Shown here piece by piece: positions 61,401-64,000 of a stretch of DNA of 64,000 nt. A program made the translations under genes and the position numbers. The notes beneath the pieces are model-generated. The model worked only from the letters and a program-made list of their open reading frames with translations. It did not search any database and was not told the origin of the DNA. The DNA is from JAXGXQ01 sp040772685 (GTDB lineage Bacteria; Bacillota; Clostridia; Saccharofermentanales; UBA5734). The DNA is taken from assembly GCA_040772685.1 (NCBI GenBank), contig JAXGXQ010000005.1, forward strand, positions 62,001 through 126,000, given 5' to 3'. Within the stretch, counting starts at the first letter, position 1, and the number at the start of each line of letters is the position of its first letter.

Positions 61401-63034
61401 AGGTGAAAGGGACCTCCGTTCAGTTTAGCGTTATCTGATAATGTTGATGTTGCACTTTCCCAGCCGACCAAACGAAATACAGCAGGTAAAAAACGGACCA
61501 AATCGCTGGGAATCAGCACTCGGGCTGAACTATCGCGTACAGCTAAATCCGCAGCACTGCCATGCAGGTAAACCGCACTTACAGCCGCAGGAAATTCTTC
61601 CATCCCCTGTGCCAGGAACCCCAGCAGCAGTCCTGTCAGTACATCACCAGAGCCGCCGCTAGCCAGACCGGTATTTCCGGTATTGTTGATCATGATCCTG
61701 CCCTGAGGTGCGGCAATAACCGTGGCAGCGCCCTTGAGTACAATAACACAGTTTAGCTTGTCCGCGAGCCGGGCGGCAGCTTCGTGTCGAGGTAACCCAG
61801 TAAGTTCCGGCGCCAGCCGCCTGAACTCACCAGGATGCGGGGTCAAAACCGCCGGCCGCGAACCAGTGGAAGCGGAGGCTCGCGCCTGTAGCAGGGGCAC
61901 GAAACGTGCCTGATCAGCCGCGATTATTGTTATGGCTCCGGCATCGATTACCAGTTTAGGAGCCTGTCTGATTACCAATTCAAGTAAAACAGCCGACTGT
62001 TCATTCGTTAATAGACCAGGCCCGATTCCCACCGCTTTTGGCTCTTTAGCAAACATCGCATTCAAGCGTGCTAAAGCCTCCTGGTCGTTGTTGCTGTTTA
62101 CTCCCTGTACCATTGCTTCAGGCATTCTGGTCAGAATGGCTGTAGTAATTGATTCATCAGTAAGAATATTCAAAAGACCTGCACCGCTGCGCAAGGCAGC
62201 CTCACCCGCTAACAGCGCAGCCCCGCCCAGTCCGGGTCCTCCGGCAACAAGCAGCATGCGTCCGCTTTGAGTCTTGTGCAAGCGGCGCGGACGCTGTGGA
62301 GCCCAGAACCGGATCTCTGCCGGTTCAATCAGTTCGGGCAGACGCTGGTTTGGTTCAATCTTGAGCAACAAAGAGTCAAGTATTGCAGCCGGAACACTGA
62401 GGCGGTCAACACTGATTTCGCCTGCGAGGTCGCGGCCGGGGTCGCTGACCAGACCGGTTTTTGGGTATAGGAAAGTTACCGTGGCGTCTGCCTTGATCGC
62501 GTCAGTCACGTACTCACTCGTATCGGCACTGAGCCCTGAAGGCAAATCAATTGCTAAGACCAGGCCTCCGGCAGCGCGAACGGCCGCCGCTTGTCGGAAA
62601 CTAGCTGCAATCTCTGGAGCCAGCGGTCGGTTTGTTTGAAAACCCGTGCCAAATACACCATCTATAACTAATGCCGGCTTTGCCGACATTCCGGCAAAAT
62701 CAGCAAGACTAAGACAAGGTATACCAAGTGCCTGAACTGTTTTCAGTTGCGCAAAGAATTCAGCAGTGCCCGTGCTGCTGCCGTCCAGATAACAAAAGAC
62801 TGCGTAGCCGTCAGCAGTCAGCAACCTCGCTGCCACCAGCGCGTCTCCGGCATTTTGACCGTGACCGCAGAGAATATGGATGGGAAAGCCGCTTGGGGCT
62901 TTATGCAGTAACTGCTTTGCCGTCCGTGCCACGGCAACACCTGCGTATTCCATTAAAACAGCTACAGATATCCCCAGCTCTTGTTCGATCAAACTGTCCA
63001 GTGCCTGTTGCTGCGCTCTACCGATTGTCCACAT
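61397..63034 (-). CDS. nnr: bifunctional NAD(P)H-hydrate epimerase / dehydratase
   Basis: A 545-residue repair enzyme for hydrated NAD(P)H. The N-terminal epimerase domain (YjeF_N) has ILCGHGQNAGDALVAARLL and VIDGVFGTGF. The C-terminal dehydratase domain (ribokinase-like) has LLVAGGPGLGGAALLAGEAA, LTPHPGEFRRL and NTGLASGGSGDVLTGLLLGF. The ATG at 63034 (MWTIGRAQQQ) is chosen for its spacing behind GGAAAGG. Confidence 0.96.
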   Translation of the reverse strand: MWTIGRAQQQALDSLIEQELGISVAVLMEYAGVAVARTAKQLLHKAPSGFPIHILCGHGQNAGDALVAARLLTADGYAVFCYLDGSSTGTAEFFAQLKTVQALGIPCLSLADFAGMSAKPALVIDGVFGTGFQTNRPLAPEIAASFRQAAAVRAAGGLVLAIDLPSGLSADTSEYVTDAIKADATVTFLYPKTGLVSDPGRDLAGEISVDRLSVPAAILDSLLLKIEPNQRLPELIEPAEIRFWAPQRPRRLHKTQSGRMLLVAGGPGLGGAALLAGEAALRSGAGLLNILTDESITTAILTRMPEAMVQGVNSNNDQEALARLNAMFAKEPKAVGIGPGLLTNEQSAVLLELVIRQAPKLVIDAGAITIIAADQARFVPLLQARASASTGSRPAVLTPHPGEFRRLAPELTGLPRHEAAARLADKLNCVIVLKGAATVIAAPQGRIMINNTGNTGLASGGSGDVLTGLLLGFLAQGMEEFPAAVSAVYLHGSAADLAVRDSSARVLIPSDLVRFLPAVFRLVGWESATSTLSDNAKLNGGPFHL

Positions 63035-63172
63035 GATCATGGCCTTTCCAAATTTCAAAGTACGGTCAAAGCTGTTGCCGTGTTCATCATATAGAGGGTA
63101 AGCTAATACGTGCCTGTTGCAGATATTATCGCACAGCAACACATATTTGGCTCATTTATACTTGAGAAAAGC

Positions 63173-63207
63173 AAAAAACTGCCGTTACATAAAACGACAG
63201 TTTTTTA
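63173..63207. terminator. bidirectional intrinsic terminator after trxA
   Basis: AAAAAACTG-C-CGTT and AACG-ACAGTTTTTT form a stem with a 6-nt loop. A-runs and T-runs on both sides make it work in either direction; it ends trxA, transcribed on the minus strand. Confidence 0.75.
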
Positions 63208-63277
63208 TTTGTTTGCCACCAATATAACTAAATTAAGTCTTAATTAATCTAATTAAGCCAAACTGCTAATAAACTGC

Positions 63278-63595
63278 TTAAACGTGTTTATCAAGAGCAG
63301 CTGCCAGCTCAGCATAAGGGCGAGCTCCAATAAGTCTTTCAACAACCTGGCCGCCTTTAAGCACGTAAATTGTTGGAATACTCATAACTTTAAACTGCTC
63401 AGCCAAAGCGGATTCCTCGTCCACATTAACCTTTCCTATAACGGCTTTATCAGCATATTCTTCGCTCAGTCGGTCAATCGATGGTGCCACCATGCGGCAT
63501 GGGCCACACCAGACTGCCCAGAAATCCAGCAAAACCGGTTTGTCACTTTGCATAACTTCCTTTTGGAAATTGTCGTTTGTTATGGTCAAGGCCAT
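63278..63595 (-). CDS. trxA: thioredoxin
   Basis: A 105-residue disulfide reductase. The active site is FWAVWCGPCRM, and the cis-proline is in MSIPTIYVLKGG. The start follows GGAGGAGAATAAA. Its promoter is probably at 63647-63675. Confidence 0.97.
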   Translation of the reverse strand: MALTITNDNFQKEVMQSDKPVLLDFWAVWCGPCRMVAPSIDRLSEEYADKAVIGKVNVDEESALAEQFKVMSIPTIYVLKGGQVVERLIGARPYAELAAALDKHV

Positions 63596-63646
63596 TTTAT
63601 TCTCCTCCGAATCTATGGTTACTGCAGCTGTTCTGCACAGAGCCTT

Positions 63647-63675
63647 TGTATAAAAGAATTATAAAAGCGGGGCAA
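63647..63675 (-). promoter_or_regulatory. probable trxA promoter
   Basis: On the minus strand TTGCCC (63670-63675) and TATACA (63647-63652) are 17 bp apart, 52 bp before the trxA start. A small inverted repeat, GTAACT-TT-AGTTAC (63686-63699), lies just upstream. Confidence 0.4.
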
Positions 63676-63713
63676 ATTGCGGTCAGTAACTTTAGTTACA
63701 TCACTTTTTACCC

Positions 63714-64000
63714 TTAGCTGGAACCGTCACAGGCAGCCTTTGAGGGCGGTACATCTTCCGGTCCCGAAGTACCGGCGGAAAGGCTTGTGAGGTCGAACGG
63801 AGTTGCCTGATAGACATAGTAGTTCAGCCAGTTGGCAAAAAGCAGGTACGCTGAGCTGCGCCAGCGGACAAAAGGCGGCCGGGCGGGGTCATCAGCCGGA
63901 AAATAGTTTTGTGGCAGGCTGATTGGCAAACCGCGTTCGAGGTCGCGCTCATACTCAAACTTAAGTGTTAACGGGTCGTACTCAGAATGCCCGGTCAGGA
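63714..64000 (-). CDS. metA: homoserine O-acyltransferase MetA, C-terminal part
   Basis: Partial gene running past base 64000; about 94 C-terminal residues are visible. LTGHSEYDPLTLKFEYERD carries the conserved HxE pair of the active site, and PQNYFPADDPARPPFVRWRS and LLFANWLNYYVYQATPFDL are diagnostic. The enzyme acylates homoserine in methionine synthesis; in Bacillota the donor is usually acetyl-CoA. The last 25 residues are a low-conservation tail. Confidence 0.93.
   Translation of the reverse strand, partial: LTGHSEYDPLTLKFEYERDLERGLPISLPQNYFPADDPARPPFVRWRSSAYLLFANWLNYYVYQATPFDLTSLSAGTSGPEDVPPSKAACDGSS

Noticed and set aside
63686..63699. Inverted repeat GTAACT-TT-AGTTAC as a terminator for metA
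   Set aside because: The stem is only 6 bp, AT-rich, with a 2-nt loop and no U-run, so it cannot act as a convincing terminator; an operator role is left open.

Overview
This window looks like the chromosome of a low-to-mid GC Gram-positive bacterium, most likely in class Clostridia (Bacillota). The evidence is: a complete S10-spc-alpha ribosomal cluster in Firmicutes order; a KOW-type RNA-binding gene between map and infA; zinc-ribbon forms of S4, S14 and L36; a zinc-type adenylate kinase LID; lipoproteins with Thr-rich linkers; the rplQ-ecfA-ecfT-truA neighbourhood; YesM/YesN-type signalling; and a PerR-like regulator beside a catalase. I cannot name a genus from sequence alone.

Layout. 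1-2879 (-): a branched-chain amino acid (Liv) ABC transporter whose binding protein and two permeases are all broken by small indels. 3360-5600: heme catalase and a divergent PerR-like regulator around a shared block of overlapping PerR/Fur-type boxes. 5678-17052 (+): an AraC-type response regulator, a YesM-type kinase, a membrane-anchored ligand-binding protein, a four-gene CUT2 (ribose-type) ABC importer, a metal-dependent amidohydrolase and a formamidase/acetamidase. I read this as one inducible uptake-and-hydrolysis locus for an unidentified amide or lactone-like compound, and it is the best candidate for undescribed biology here. 17146-19149 (+): a DUF1232 membrane protein and a lipoprotein serpin. 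19268-22284 (-): an OpuC-type osmoprotectant importer. 22603-29205 (-): cyclophilin, nicotinate phosphoribosyltransferase, TruA, ROK sugar kinase, EcfT, and an EcfA1-EcfA2 single-chain fusion.

29233-45970 (-): the ribosomal protein supercluster from rplQ back to rpsJ, with rpoA, secY, adk, map and infA. It is driven by a promoter at 45942-45970, preceded by about 100 bp of A-tracts phased at 10 bp and followed by a structured leader of about 290 nt. A probable second promoter lies upstream of rpmJ. 46113-53423 (-): PdaA-like polysaccharide deacetylase, Hsp33, methyltransferase, CtpA-like protease, FtsX, FtsE and a CdaR/PucR-type regulator, mostly cell-envelope functions. 53701-58496 (+): argC-argB-argD-argF plus a translationally coupled GNAT acetyltransferase, behind a promoter overlapped by an ARG-box-like palindrome; argJ is absent from the cluster. 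58532-63034 (-): a DUF2752 membrane protein, the riboflavin transporter RibU behind an FMN riboswitch with terminator, alanine racemase, and bifunctional NAD(P)H-hydrate repair enzyme. 63278-64000 (-): thioredoxin and the C-terminal part of MetA, cut by the window edge.

Links between regions: RibU probably uses the EcfA-EcfT energising module encoded about 30 kb away. Catalase, Hsp33 and thioredoxin give oxidative-stress protection to a presumed anaerobe. No rRNA, tRNA, CRISPR array, insertion sequence or prophage gene was seen.
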